A DNA stretch of 64,000 bases from Vibrio sp. Of7-15 (GTDB lineage: Bacteria > Pseudomonadota > Gammaproteobacteria > Enterobacterales > Vibrionaceae). Below the pieces are notes generated by a model that saw only the letters and a program-made list of their open reading frames with translations, was not told the origin of the DNA and did not search any database. The DNA lies in contig NZ_JAKRGH010000014.1 of the NCBI RefSeq assembly GCF_022347565.1, forward strand, positions 61,707 to 125,706, written 5' to 3'. The stretch's first letter is position 1, and the number at the start of each line of letters is the position of its first letter. Below, piece by piece: positions 30,341-40,430 of this stretch. A program made the translations under genes and the position numbers.

Positions 30341-32605
30341 TTATTCGTCCACATCTGCTTTAACAGACTCAACTTCAATACTGGTTACTCGCTGTAAGCC
30401 CCTTGGTAACAAGCTACCACGACGCCCTCTTTCTCCGCGGAAATTATCCAAATCCGCAGGTTTTAAACCGAGTTTACGTTTACCAGCATAAAGCGTCAGC
30501 GATGCACCTTTTGGTATCGACATCAAATGAGACAAAAACTCCTCTCGTGCTTTAGAGCGCGCAGCTGGAATATTAATGATCTTATTCCCTTTACCTTTAC
30601 TTAACTGAGGTAAGTCTTTAATCGGGAACAATAGCATTCGACCTTCATTGGTGATGGCTAGAATCTCATCATCATCAAAATTATCGACAACTTCAGGCAT
30701 CATAACTTCTGAGTTTTCAGGTAACGTAAGCAGAGCTTTACCGCTTTTGTTTTTAGACAGCATATCACTGCCTTTACATACAAAGCCGTAACCTGCATCA
30801 GAGCCTACCAACCAAATTTGCTCTTCTTCCCCCATCACAACATGGCGGATTTGGCTACCAGCCGTTACGTTCAAACGACCAGTAATTGGCTCACCTTGGC
30901 TACGAGCAGATGGCAGAGTGTGAGACTCTAAAGCATAACTACGCCCATTGGAGCCCATAAACACCGCTGGTAAATTACTCTTTCCTCGCGCATGAGCAAG
31001 GTAGCTGTCACCAGATTTATAATTGAGGCTTGAAGGATCAACATCATGACCTTTCGCGTGACGAATCCAACCTTTATCAGACAATACAACTGTGATTGCT
31101 TCGCTTGGCACTAAGTCACGTTCAGTTAATGCTTTAGCTTCCGCACGCTCTACCAACGGAGAACGACGATCATCGCCATATTTCTCAGCATCGGCCTGAA
31201 TTTCTTTTTTGATCAGCGTATTTAATCGACGTTCAGAACCAAGCAGTTTCTCAAGATGATCACGCTCTTTTGCTAATTCATCCTGTTCGCCACGGATCTT
31301 AATTTCTTCCAGTTTGGCTAACTGTCGAAGCTTGATCTCTAAAATTGCTTCCGCTTGCTTTTCCGACAGTTCAAAGCGAGTGATTAGCTCATGCTTTGGA
31401 TCATCTTCAGTACGGATAATTTCAATAACTTCATCAATATTCAGGTAAGCAGCCAATAAACCATCAAGAATATGTAAACGAGCTAATACTTTATCGAGGC
31501 GATGCTGTAGGCGTCTACGAACGGTTTCACGACGATATTCAATCCACTCTTTTAGGATCGACACCAAGCCTTTTACTTGTGGGCGCTGATCCAAGCCAAT
31601 CATGTTTAAATTTACACGGTAGCTTTTCTCTAAATCAGTAGACGCGAACAGATGGTTCATTAACTGCTCACTATCAATGCGATTTGAACGTGGCACGATC
31701 ACAATACGGGTTGGGTTTTCATGATCCGATTCATCACGTAGATCATCCACCATTGGCAGCTTTTTCGCTCGCATTTGATTTGCGATTTGCTCTAATAACT
31801 TGCTGCCCGATACTTGATGCGGAAGCGCGGTAACAATGATATCACTGCCTTCTTTGTGCCACACAGCACGCATCTTAATACTGCCTTTACCTGTGCGGTA
31901 AATCTTTTTGATATCGCTGCTCGCAGAAATAATTTCCGCTTCTGTTGGGTAATCCGGCCCTTTTACGAACTCCATGACTTCATCAAGTTCGGCTTTAGGG
32001 TTCTCTAGTAAATGAACGGTCGCATTGGCCACTTCGCGCACATTATGAGGAGGAATATCCGTTGCCATACCAACCGCGATGCCCGTAATACCATTCAATA
32101 GAATATGAGGTAAACGAGCTGGCAAGATCTTTGGCTCTTTCATCGTACCATCGAAGTTAGGTTGCCACTCAACCGTACCTTGGCCTAATTCCCCTAACAG
32201 GATTTCAGCAAATTTAGATAACTTCGATTCCGTATAACGCATTGCTGCAAATGATTTAGGATCATCCGGAGCACCCCAGTTACCTTGGCCATCAACCAAT
32301 GGGTAGCGGTATGAAAACGGTTGAGCCATCAATACCATGGCTTCATAACACGCTGAGTCACCATGTGGGTGGTATTTACCTAATACATCACCGACGGTAC
32401 GAGCTGACTTTTTATATTTTGCAGAGGCGGATAAACCCAGCTCTGACATCGCATAAATGATACGGCGTTGTACTGGCTTTAGACCATCACCAATGTATGG
32501 CAGGGCACGATCCATGATCACGTACATGGAATAATTTAGATAGGCGTCTTCGGTAAACTTACGCAGCGGCAGCTGTTCTACGCCATCTAATGAAAGATCT
32601 GTCAT
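30341..32605 (-). CDS. parC: DNA topoisomerase IV subunit A, ParC
   Basis: DNA-cleaving subunit of topoisomerase IV, which decatenates daughter chromosomes. The 754 residues contain the active-site Tyr124 in AMRYTESKL. The quinolone-resistance region [10 protein letters not shown] has the wild-type Ser84 and Glu88 (equivalent to E. coli Ser80/Glu84), so no resistance change is seen there. The C-terminal beta-pinwheel domain begins near 490. It lies downstream of parE with a 108-base gap and its own possible -10. Confidence 0.98.
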   Translation of the reverse strand: MTDLSLDGVEQLPLRKFTEDAYLNYSMYVIMDRALPYIGDGLKPVQRRIIYAMSELGLSASAKYKKSARTVGDVLGKYHPHGDSACYEAMVLMAQPFSYRYPLVDGQGNWGAPDDPKSFAAMRYTESKLSKFAEILLGELGQGTVEWQPNFDGTMKEPKILPARLPHILLNGITGIAVGMATDIPPHNVREVANATVHLLENPKAELDEVMEFVKGPDYPTEAEIISASSDIKKIYRTGKGSIKMRAVWHKEGSDIIVTALPHQVSGSKLLEQIANQMRAKKLPMVDDLRDESDHENPTRIVIVPRSNRIDSEQLMNHLFASTDLEKSYRVNLNMIGLDQRPQVKGLVSILKEWIEYRRETVRRRLQHRLDKVLARLHILDGLLAAYLNIDEVIEIIRTEDDPKHELITRFELSEKQAEAILEIKLRQLAKLEEIKIRGEQDELAKERDHLEKLLGSERRLNTLIKKEIQADAEKYGDDRRSPLVERAEAKALTERDLVPSEAITVVLSDKGWIRHAKGHDVDPSSLNYKSGDSYLAHARGKSNLPAVFMGSNGRSYALESHTLPSARSQGEPITGRLNVTAGSQIRHVVMGEEEQIWLVGSDAGYGFVCKGSDMLSKNKSGKALLTLPENSEVMMPEVVDNFDDDEILAITNEGRMLLFPIKDLPQLSKGKGNKIINIPAARSKAREEFLSHLMSIPKGASLTLYAGKRKLGLKPADLDNFRGERGRRGSLLPRGLQRVTSIEVESVKADVDE

Positions 32606-32713
32606 TGACTTAATCCATTCGATTCTTTAAGGCCTTCGCACTGTTCGCCAAGGCTTAAATTCTTAATTATAAAGCTAAGGTGGTACTCCACATTTAAGGA
32701 GAAAGTGCCGTCA

Positions 32714-34594
32714 TTACACTTCGGCAAGATCACCTTTCGATTGCAACCATGAACGACGGTCATCGGCACGCTTTTTACCTAATAACATGTCCATCACTTC
32801 GTTGGTTTGCTCATCATCATCAATAGTGAGCTGAACTAAACGACGTGTGTTTGGATCCATGGTCGTTTCACGCAATTGCAGTGGGTTCATTTCACCCAAC
32901 CCTTTAAAGCGCTGTACGTTAATTTTCGCACGCTTGTTGCTCAAACGATCTAGTACGCCTTCTTTTTCATCATCATCAAGGGCATAGAAGACTTCTTTAC
33001 CACAGTCGATTCTAAATAGAGGCGGCATCGCAACATAAACATGACCAGCACGAACCAAGGCTTTGAAATGTTTCAAATATAACGCACATAATAAGGTGGC
33101 AATATGCAGTCCATCTGAATCAGCATCGGCCAAAATACATATTTTACCGTAGCGTAATCCACTCAGATCATCTGAATCGGGATCAATACCAAGTGCAACT
33201 GAAATATCATGAACTTCCTGAGAAGCCAGTACCTGATCGGCAGACACTTCCCATGTATTTAAGATCTTACCGCGCAATGGCATAACAGCTTGAAACTCAC
33301 GATCACGCGCTTGTTTTGCAGAGCCCCCTGCCGAGTCACCCTCCACGAGGAATAACTCAGTACGGTTTAAATCTTGAACAGAGCAATCGGTTAATTTGCC
33401 TGGTAGCGCAGGGCCTGACGCCACTTTCTTACGAACAACTTTTTTGCTGGCGCGCATACGACGGTGCGCATTCGCAATACACACTTCAGCCAGCTGTTCA
33501 GCCAGTTGGGGCTTTTCGTTTAGCCATAGACTAAAGGCATCTTTAACCACACCGGATACAAAAGCGGCACACTGACGAGAAGAAAGACGCTCTTTGGTTT
33601 GGCCTGCAAACTGTGGGTCTTGCATCTTAACAGAGAGCACGTAAGCACAACGCTCCCAAATATCATCCGCAGTTAACTTAACGCCACGAGGCAATAAGTT
33701 TCTAAACTCACAAAACTCTCGCATGGCATCCAGTAAGCCTTGGCGCATACCATTAACGTGTGTACCACCTTGCGCGGTTGGGATCAGGTTAACGTAGCTT
33801 TCCGCCACTAACTCGCCACCTTCAGGCAACCAAATAACGGCCCAGTCAGCCGCTTCAGTTTGACCTGAGAATACGCCAGTAAACGGTTCTTCAGGCAATA
33901 ATGTGTAACCTTTAACCCCTTCTGATAAATAATCTTTTAAACCGTCTTGGTAACACCAGTTATAAACTTTGTCATTCACCTTATCGGTAAACACAATCTC
34001 TAAGCCTGGGCATAAAACCGCTTTGGCTTTTAGATTATTCACAAGACGAGAAACTGAGAACTTAGCAGAATCAAAATAGCTCGCATCTGGCCAGAAATGA
34101 ACAGTCGTACCTTTGCTACGACGACCACACGTTCCCGTTACTTGAAGATCAGAAACTTTATCGCCATTTTCAAAAGCAATCTCATACACTTCTCCGCCAC
34201 GGCGAACTGTCACTTCAACACGCTTAGAAAGGGCATTAACAACCGAGATACCTACACCATGTAGACCACCGGAAAATTGGTAGTTTTTACCCGAAAACTT
34301 ACCACCCGCATGCAGCTTACATAGAATAAGTTCAACCCCAGACACTTTCTCTTCTGGGTGAATATCTACAGGCATACCTCGGCCATCATCGATCACTTCC
34401 AGTGATTGATCGGCATGTAAAATTACCTGTACTTTACTTGCGTGTCCGGCGAGTGCTTCATCGACACTGTTATCAATAACTTCTTGCCCGAGATGGTTTG
34501 GGCGAACGGTATCGGTATACATGCCTGGTCGGCGGCGAACTGGCTCTAAGCCATTAAGAACCTCAATGGCTCCAGCGTTATATTGCTCTGTCAT
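32714..34594 (-). CDS. parE: DNA topoisomerase IV subunit B, ParE
   Basis: ATPase subunit of topoisomerase IV. It has the GHKL ATP site (NSVDEALAGHA, DDGRGMPV, GGLHGVGISVVNALS), a transducer domain, and the TOPRIM domain with VEGDSAGGSAKQARDR and ADADSDGLHI. The C-terminus QRFKGLGEMNPLQL is family-typical. The 626 residues match ParE rather than the longer GyrB. It lies between yqiA and parC as in E. coli and Vibrio. Confidence 0.98.
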   Translation of the reverse strand: MTEQYNAGAIEVLNGLEPVRRRPGMYTDTVRPNHLGQEVIDNSVDEALAGHASKVQVILHADQSLEVIDDGRGMPVDIHPEEKVSGVELILCKLHAGGKFSGKNYQFSGGLHGVGISVVNALSKRVEVTVRRGGEVYEIAFENGDKVSDLQVTGTCGRRSKGTTVHFWPDASYFDSAKFSVSRLVNNLKAKAVLCPGLEIVFTDKVNDKVYNWCYQDGLKDYLSEGVKGYTLLPEEPFTGVFSGQTEAADWAVIWLPEGGELVAESYVNLIPTAQGGTHVNGMRQGLLDAMREFCEFRNLLPRGVKLTADDIWERCAYVLSVKMQDPQFAGQTKERLSSRQCAAFVSGVVKDAFSLWLNEKPQLAEQLAEVCIANAHRRMRASKKVVRKKVASGPALPGKLTDCSVQDLNRTELFLVEGDSAGGSAKQARDREFQAVMPLRGKILNTWEVSADQVLASQEVHDISVALGIDPDSDDLSGLRYGKICILADADSDGLHIATLLCALYLKHFKALVRAGHVYVAMPPLFRIDCGKEVFYALDDDEKEGVLDRLSNKRAKINVQRFKGLGEMNPLQLRETTMDPNTRRLVQLTIDDDEQTNEVMDMLLGKKRADDRRSWLQSKGDLAEV

Positions 34595-34685
34595 ATCTCG
34601 GAAGGTATCTGAAATTTTGTCATATAGTCGGGAAGGAGCCTTCTCTTGTCAAGCAAGGCCCCACATAGAAAAGTGAAACTACGAG

Positions 34686-35273
34686 CTAAAGTTCTAAAAA
34701 CTCAATAATTTTGGCAGGATAACGTTCAAAGTTAATGAAACTATGATCACCGCCTTCTTCTACGGTCTGTTTACTGGCTTGGTACTTATCAACGGCTTGT
34801 CGATAATCTAAGACTTCGTCGTCTTTTTGCTGTAGCAACCAAAAATCATCTGGATTTTGTATGCTAGCTACATCTAACTCAATCAACTCGCCAATGTGCT
34901 GCTCAGTTAGTATATATTCTTCGCTCGTATAAGGGTTAGTTTGTGGGCCTAAATAGTCTTTCAACAGCTCGTATGGCTTTACGGCTGGATTGACGAGTAC
35001 CACTGGTAGCTGATAATGAGAATTCAGCCAAGTCGATAAATACCCTCCCAGCGAACTGCCTATCAAACCTATCTTATAGTCTGCTTTATGTTGCTCTACG
35101 ATCGAACGTAATAATTCGGCCGCCGCAGCAGGAAAACAGGGTAAACGCGGTACTTCAACTCGAATATCAGGCCGATGCTGTTCACAATAATCTTTCATCA
35201 CCTGAGCTTTGTAAGACAAAGGAGAGCTATTGAAGCCGTGGATGTACAACAGCATAGTTGGTTGTGATGGCAT
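34686..35273 (-). CDS. yqiA: YqiA family alpha/beta-hydrolase esterase
   Basis: Small alpha/beta-hydrolase of the YqiA family; the E. coli member cleaves palmitoyl-CoA-like esters in vitro and its physiological role is unclear. Seen here are MLLYIHGFNSSPLS near residue 8, the nucleophile elbow IGSSLGGYLS near 72 (Ser in GSSLG) and a C-terminal His in GGDHSF. Length is 195 residues. Two bases separate it from cpdA. Confidence 0.93.
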   Translation of the reverse strand: MPSQPTMLLYIHGFNSSPLSYKAQVMKDYCEQHRPDIRVEVPRLPCFPAAAAELLRSIVEQHKADYKIGLIGSSLGGYLSTWLNSHYQLPVVLVNPAVKPYELLKDYLGPQTNPYTSEEYILTEQHIGELIELDVASIQNPDDFWLLQQKDDEVLDYRQAVDKYQASKQTVEEGGDHSFINFERYPAKIIEFLEL

Positions 35274-35275
35274 GT

Positions 35276-36100
35276 TTAGTATCCAGTCGAAGTGAAGTTA
35301 GGTTGGAACGAGTTATCTTTCAACCTGTATACTTTTGTCACAATTTCACCTGACGGCGTCAATTCTAATAAACGCCAGCCCGGCCCTTGTTGATCAAGAG
35401 CAAAGTCATCGGAATCAGGCAAAAACTGAATACATGTCGAAGGCGTTGCTAGTAAACGAATGCCCTTGCTCATTCGATCAAGCTCTTGGTGAATATGACC
35501 ACACAAAATACCTTGAACATTCTTGTGTGACGCTAGGGTATCCCAAAAATCCGCATTATTGTGCAATTGATGCTGATCCAACCACGCGCTGCCCGCTGGC
35601 ATAGGGTGGTGATGTAACAAAATCAAGCTATGGCGATCTGCATATTGCCCTAACATCTTATCTAATAAGTTCAGCTGAGCCTCGCTAAGCTCACCGTGCG
35701 GCACTCCTTGGACCTGACTGTCTAATAAGATAACCTGCCAATGTTCACCCACTAAAACATGTTCACATGCTTTAATTTGATCTGATGGTAAAACACTTTG
35801 CATGCTTGGCTGGTAATCATGATTTCCGGGTAGCCAATAACAAGGCTGAACTAATGGTGCAATGCCATCTGCAAAACGTTGATAAGATTCTTTTGTATGA
35901 TCTTGAGAAATATCACCAGTAGCCAAAATCGCATCAAACGTCGGTGTTTGATGGTTGATAGCATCGACTATGGCATGAAAGCTATCTAGAGTTTGTACGC
36001 CTAACAAGGCCCCCTCAGGATTAGCAAACAGGTGGGTATCAGTCACCTGTAATAAAACCACATTTTCTGATCGCTCTACTGGCAATATATCGGACTGCAA
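35276..36100 (-). CDS. cpdA: 3',5'-cyclic-AMP phosphodiesterase CpdA
   Basis: Class III metallophosphoesterase that hydrolyses cAMP and so tempers CRP-dependent transcription. The metal-binding blocks are present in order: VTDTHLF near 19, ATGDISQDH near 60, LPGNHDYQ near 92, LLHHHPMP near 160 and LCGHIHQE near 200. The 274 residues match E. coli CpdA. It lies in nudF-yqiB-cpdA-yqiA, the same order as in E. coli. Confidence 0.95.
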   Translation of the reverse strand: MQSDILPVERSENVVLLQVTDTHLFANPEGALLGVQTLDSFHAIVDAINHQTPTFDAILATGDISQDHTKESYQRFADGIAPLVQPCYWLPGNHDYQPSMQSVLPSDQIKACEHVLVGEHWQVILLDSQVQGVPHGELSEAQLNLLDKMLGQYADRHSLILLHHHPMPAGSAWLDQHQLHNNADFWDTLASHKNVQGILCGHIHQELDRMSKGIRLLATPSTCIQFLPDSDDFALDQQGPGWRLLELTPSGEIVTKVYRLKDNSFQPNFTSTGY

Positions 36101-36143
36101 AACGTCAAAATCCTGTTGTAATTGTTCAATGAATATTAATCGT

Positions 36144-36569
36144 CTATATAATTGGAGTGTGGCTCACCCCATTTTTAATACAAAAAGTAAGCCAATCACT
36201 TAAAAATTGATTTACTTGATGTTTCTCATCTTTTTGTAACATCCGCGAATTCGGATAATCATACCTTGGCTTGATTTGCGAGATCTGCTGGCTAGCACAC
36301 ACTTCTGCGACTCTAGCATCGTGATACAACCTAACCGTTAACTTCGGTAACGGCAAACTTGGGTTAGCGTCAGTCTGACAAATATCAACGATGGTCGTGT
36401 ACTTAGTGACTTCAACGATTTTCACACAATAGACATGATCAAAAACCTGATAACCGCACTCGTCTCCTACCCGATTTGAACGAGGTAGCAAAGGGCACAA
36501 TTTTGCGTAATTACTTTCATAAGAGCGCATCATTGCCGTAAAGTCGAGCCTGTATCTTCTATCCGTCAT
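36144..36569 (-). CDS. yqiB: YqiB family protein (DUF1249), function unknown
   Basis: A 141-residue cytoplasmic protein of the DUF1249/YqiB family, conserved between nudF and cpdA; no function is established. It is mixed alpha/beta with no membrane segment. A conserved-looking core includes MMRSYESNYAKLCPLLP and LTVRLYHDARVAEV. It overlaps nudF by 11 bases, so the two are likely co-translated. Confidence 0.9.
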   Translation of the reverse strand: MTDRRYRLDFTAMMRSYESNYAKLCPLLPRSNRVGDECGYQVFDHVYCVKIVEVTKYTTIVDICQTDANPSLPLPKLTVRLYHDARVAEVCASQQISQIKPRYDYPNSRMLQKDEKHQVNQFLSDWLTFCIKNGVSHTPII

Positions 36570-37209
36570 CTCTCGTCAGCCAACATGATCTTAATCGCTG
36601 ATGATTTAATTCTAACCATTGCAGCGCAATTATTGAGGCACCATTCTCAATTTTGCCACTTTCGACCCAAGAATACGCCTGTTGACGGCTCACAACGTGA
36701 ACTCGAATGTCTTCTCCCTCTTCTTCGAGGCCATGAATGCCAGAAGCGAGTTTACTATTTACCTCACCGACAAACACATCCAACCGCTCAGAGCAACCAC
36801 CCGAAGAAGGCAGGTAACTGGTGACTTTTTCAATACGCTGAATGTCGACGCCGGCCTCTTCTTCAGCCTCACGAACAACCACTTGCTCAGCCGTTTCACC
36901 AGGGTCAATAATCCCGGCAACAATTTCTATTTGCCATGGGGAATGGTCTTCCAATGAGCCTACTCGAATTTGCTCAATCAGTACAACCGAGTCTGAGTTG
37001 GGGTCATAAGGCAGTAAAGCTGCTGCATGGCCACGTTCAAACATTTCACGTTCGACGGGCTCACTCCACCCCCCTGCAAACAACTTATGGCAAAAGGTGT
37101 ACTTGATCATTTTAAAAAAGCCATTATATAACGGCAGCTTTGACATGATCTTCACATCATTTTTGTTATAACAGAGTGGTTCAGAGTGGGAACGGTTTGT
37201 TTTTGTCAT
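36559..37209 (-). CDS. nudF: ADP-ribose pyrophosphatase NudF
   Basis: Nudix hydrolase that splits ADP-ribose into AMP and ribose 5-phosphate. The Nudix box is complete: G-x5-E-x7-REAEEEAGV, around residues 105-127. A family-typical IHGLEEEGEDIRVHVV follows. Length is 216 residues from the ATG at 37209. The first of the nudF-yqiB-cpdA-yqiA group, divergent from tolC. An N-terminal extension of about 15 residues before YNKNDVKI is unremarkable. Confidence 0.95.
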   Translation of the reverse strand: MTKTNRSHSEPLCYNKNDVKIMSKLPLYNGFFKMIKYTFCHKLFAGGWSEPVEREMFERGHAAALLPYDPNSDSVVLIEQIRVGSLEDHSPWQIEIVAGIIDPGETAEQVVVREAEEEAGVDIQRIEKVTSYLPSSGGCSERLDVFVGEVNSKLASGIHGLEEEGEDIRVHVVSRQQAYSWVESGKIENGASIIALQWLELNHQRLRSCWLTRDDG

Positions 37210-37250
37210 GGTCTACTTCCGTGTTTGTGGCATTCTTATCATTCTCTTGG

Positions 37251-37262
37251 ACTGTCGACAAT
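37251..37262. promoter_or_regulatory. TGTCGACA palindrome in the nudF-tolC gap
   Basis: ACTGTCGACAAT has a perfect 8-bp palindromic core and one mismatch from a 12-bp palindrome. It resembles operators of GntR-type regulators (TGTNNACA core). It sits 42 bases upstream of the nudF ATG and 174 bases upstream of the tolC ATG. A TTGACA at 37280-37285 lies between, though its -10 partner (TAAGTC) is weak. Confidence 0.3.
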
Positions 37263-37435
37263 CATTTAATTCAACTTTTTTGACAAAACTTGTGAATTTA
37301 TTTAAGTCCAAATTTAGAACTGAATAGATTACACTCAGATTCAAACGTAAAACATCGTAATCTTAAAGTACTTAGCGACTGAGTTAAGTTACACTTACCC
37401 ATTGAATTATGTTCATTATTGCAGGAATCACAACT

Positions 37436-38746
37436 ATGAAAAAGCTGCTTCCACTCGTGATCAGCGTAGCGCTAGGTAGTTTTAGTCAGCTAGCAATGGC
37501 CGATAACCTTGCCCAGATCTATGACCAAGCAAAACAAAATGACCCTCAGCTTCTTAAAGCTGCAGCTCAAAAAGACGCCGCGTTTGAAGCAGTGAATTCG
37601 AGCAGAAGTACCTTTCTGCCTCAAATTAACTTAACAGCGGGCTATAACATGTACCGTGGTGATGAAGGTGTTGCCAACGAGAGAAACGTCTTAAACGGTA
37701 ACGTAGGCCTAAAACAAGAGTTATACCAACGTTCTAGCTGGGTAAGCCTAGATATTGCAGAGCAAACCGCTCGCCAATCAGATGCGGCCTATGCAGCAGA
37801 GCAACAAGGCTTGATTTTACGAGTTTCTCAGGCTTATTTTGACGTACTAAAAGCCATGGATGATTTAGAGTTTGTCCGTGCAGAAAAAGCAGCCGTTGCC
37901 CGCCAACTAGAACAAATCAAACAACGCTTTGAAGTGGGCCTATCAGCCATCACTGATGTGCACGATGCACAAGCACAATACGATACCGTTCTGGCAAGTG
38001 AAGTGTTAAGTGAAAACTCACTGGTCAACAGCTATGAAGGGCTTCGTGAAATCACAGGTCAAGAGCACACAGAGCTAAGCCTGCTAGATACCACTCGTTT
38101 CTCTGCAAGTCGCCCGGCGGATTCCAGCCTGACATTAATCGAACAAGCTCAAACTGAAAACTTAAGCTTACTGGCTGCTCGTATCACAGCGGATATTTCC
38201 AAGAACAATATCAAACTGGCAGAATCAGGACACTTACCATCATTAACCTTTGATGCCGCTTATGGCTACAGTGATACTGGCTATGAATATGCGAAACCGG
38301 ATGATTCAGGTTCTGCTTGGAATGCGGGCATTAATTTAGCAGTGCCTCTGTACACGGGTGGTGACTTGTCATCAAAAGTGAAACAGGCTCAGTTTGACTA
38401 CATTGCTAGCAGTGAAGAGCTTGAAGCCACTTACCGCTCAGTAGTAAAGGAAGTTCGAGCACAGCACAACAACATCAATGCTTCAATTGGTGCACTGCGC
38501 GCTTACGAACAATCAGTGATCTCTGCAAAAGCGGCACTCGAAGCAGCTGAAGCTGGCTTTGATGTAGGTACTCGTACCATTGTTGATGTACTTGATAATA
38601 CACGTCGTCTGTACGATGCAAACCGTAACTTAGCCAATGCGCGTTACGATTATGTATTAAGTGTACTTCAGCTAAAACAAGCGGTTGGCACATTAAGCGA
38701 ACAAGATATTCTTGATATTAATGCGGGCCTTATCGCTAAAAACTAA
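37436..38746 (+). CDS. tolC: outer-membrane efflux channel TolC
   Basis: Outer-membrane trimeric tunnel shared by RND efflux pumps and type I secretion systems. A signal peptide ends LAMA near residue 22. Two repeats of the outer-membrane efflux domain follow, with the family pattern KQNDPQLLKAAAQ early and DVGTRTIVDVLDNTRRL late. The start at 37436 (436 residues) has AGGAA upstream; an earlier in-frame ATG is less likely. It stands alone between two terminator-bounded regions. Confidence 0.96.
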   Translation: MKKLLPLVISVALGSFSQLAMADNLAQIYDQAKQNDPQLLKAAAQKDAAFEAVNSSRSTFLPQINLTAGYNMYRGDEGVANERNVLNGNVGLKQELYQRSSWVSLDIAEQTARQSDAAYAAEQQGLILRVSQAYFDVLKAMDDLEFVRAEKAAVARQLEQIKQRFEVGLSAITDVHDAQAQYDTVLASEVLSENSLVNSYEGLREITGQEHTELSLLDTTRFSASRPADSSLTLIEQAQTENLSLLAARITADISKNNIKLAESGHLPSLTFDAAYGYSDTGYEYAKPDDSGSAWNAGINLAVPLYTGGDLSSKVKQAQFDYIASSEELEATYRSVVKEVRAQHNNINASIGALRAYEQSVISAKAALEAAEAGFDVGTRTIVDVLDNTRRLYDANRNLANARYDYVLSVLQLKQAVGTLSEQDILDINAGLIAKN

Positions 38747-38770
38747 TCATTTTAGTTAGCCTAAAAGCAT

Positions 38771-38798
38771 AAAAGCCCTGAACACTCAGGGCTTTTTT
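38771..38798. terminator. bidirectional terminator between tolC and hldE
   Basis: Hairpin AAAAGCCCTGA-ACAC-TCAGGGCTTTT then TTAT, between the convergent tolC and hldE. Works in either direction. Confidence 0.9.
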
Positions 38799-38823
38799 AT
38801 TTCCTAATCAGATGGCTAATTGC

Positions 38824-40254
38824 TTAACCGCGTCCACCACGAATGGACTCGATGATTTCCGTTGTTGAACAACCATCTTCAAAGTTCAATACGCGAACTT
38901 CACCACCAGCGGCAATCACTTCTTTACCACCCGCAATCTCTTCCGGTTTATAATCACCACCTTTTACTAACAATGTCGGCAGTACTTCAGAAATCAGACG
39001 CTGCGGGGTTTCTTCTGTAAATGGAACCACCCAATCAACCGCTCCTAACCCCGCAAGTACAGCCATTCGGCGATCTTCTGGGTTTACAGGGCGACCAGGG
39101 CCTTTTAAACCTTGCACAGAGCTGTCTGAATTCACCGCAACAATTAAATGATCACCCAACTTGGCCGCTTCGTTTAAGTAAGAAACATGGCCTGCATGCA
39201 GAATATCGAAGCAACCGTTGGTCATTACAACCTTCTTACCACGCGCTCGGGCTTCTTTCACAGCTTGAACCAGTTGCGCTTCGCCAATCACACCAAAACC
39301 AGTGTCTTGGCTACCGTGAATAGCTTCTGTTAATTCAATGGTCGATAGTGTCGATGTACCTAACTTTGCAACCACCACACCAGCGGCAGCATTCGCTAAT
39401 GCACACGCTTCATCTAATGGTTTACCAGCAGCGACTGATGCCGCTAATACAGAAATAACCGTATCGCCCGCGCCTGTTACATCAAACACTTCTTTTGCCA
39501 ATGTCGGCAAATGGAACGGTTCTTGGCCTTTACGCAGTAGACTCATACCGTGCTCGCTGCGAGTCACTAATAGCGCATCAAGGTCAAATTTTTCAATCAC
39601 CTCTAAGCCTTTTGCTACCAAATCTTCTTCATCTTTCACTTTACCGACAACCGCTTCAAACTCAGACATGTTTGGCGTCAGTAACGTCGCACCGCGATAA
39701 CGTTCAAAGTCAGCACCTTTTGGATCAATGAATACAGGTACGTTTGATTTACGCGCTTCTTGAATCATCACTTGCACATGTTCTAACGCGCCTTTTGCGT
39801 AATCAGACAAGATCACCGCTTTTACATGAGGAAGTGCGTGCTCCATACGAGACATGATTGGCTCTGGATCCACATCGTGGAAACCTTCTTCGAAATCCAA
39901 ACGCATCATTTGTTGGCCACGGCTCATTACGCGTAACTTCGTAATGGTTGGGTAATCAGGCAAGGAAACAAAATCACAACGCACTTTTAATGACGTTAAT
40001 TTTTCTGTTAGCGCTTTGGCTGGCTCATCGATCCCGGTTAAACCAACCAAACGTGCAGTACCACCCAGTGCTGCAATGTTCATCGCTACGTTTGCAGCAC
40101 CGCCAGGACGCTCTTCATTGTGCTCGACTTTAACAACAGGCACAGGAGCTTCTGGTGAAATACGACCGGTTGGCCCATGCCAATAACGGTCTAACATCAC
40201 ATCACCAATAATAAGTACACCTGATTGTTCGTAGTCAGGAAGCGTCGGTTTCAT
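38824..40254 (-). CDS. hldE: bifunctional heptose kinase/adenylyltransferase HldE
   Basis: Makes ADP-heptose for the LPS inner core. The N-terminal ribokinase-type domain phosphorylates D-glycero-beta-D-manno-heptose 7-phosphate ([12 protein letters not shown] near 13; anion hole [12 protein letters not shown] near 265). The C-terminal domain adenylylates heptose 1-phosphate ([16 protein letters not shown] near 345, with the HxGH motif). I chose the ATG at 40254 (476 residues), preceded by GGAG. It follows glnE with a 176-base gap that includes a possible terminator near 40383-40411. Confidence 0.97.
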   Translation of the reverse strand: MKPTLPDYEQSGVLIIGDVMLDRYWHGPTGRISPEAPVPVVKVEHNEERPGGAANVAMNIAALGGTARLVGLTGIDEPAKALTEKLTSLKVRCDFVSLPDYPTITKLRVMSRGQQMMRLDFEEGFHDVDPEPIMSRMEHALPHVKAVILSDYAKGALEHVQVMIQEARKSNVPVFIDPKGADFERYRGATLLTPNMSEFEAVVGKVKDEEDLVAKGLEVIEKFDLDALLVTRSEHGMSLLRKGQEPFHLPTLAKEVFDVTGAGDTVISVLAASVAAGKPLDEACALANAAAGVVVAKLGTSTLSTIELTEAIHGSQDTGFGVIGEAQLVQAVKEARARGKKVVMTNGCFDILHAGHVSYLNEAAKLGDHLIVAVNSDSSVQGLKGPGRPVNPEDRRMAVLAGLGAVDWVVPFTEETPQRLISEVLPTLLVKGGDYKPEEIAGGKEVIAAGGEVRVLNFEDGCSTTEIIESIRGGRG

Positions 40255-40430
40255 ATTTATCTCCGGGATCAGAAAAACAGCATGTAATACTATTGCCACT
40301 CAATATTGTTATTTATTTCACTCTATATTTAGTGGCGTTAGCATCTTAACATAGCCCTTATCGGCAAACATCCAACAAAATGAAGCCAATCGTACATCGC
40401 ACGATTGAAGCTCTTCATTCCACGTTTTTA

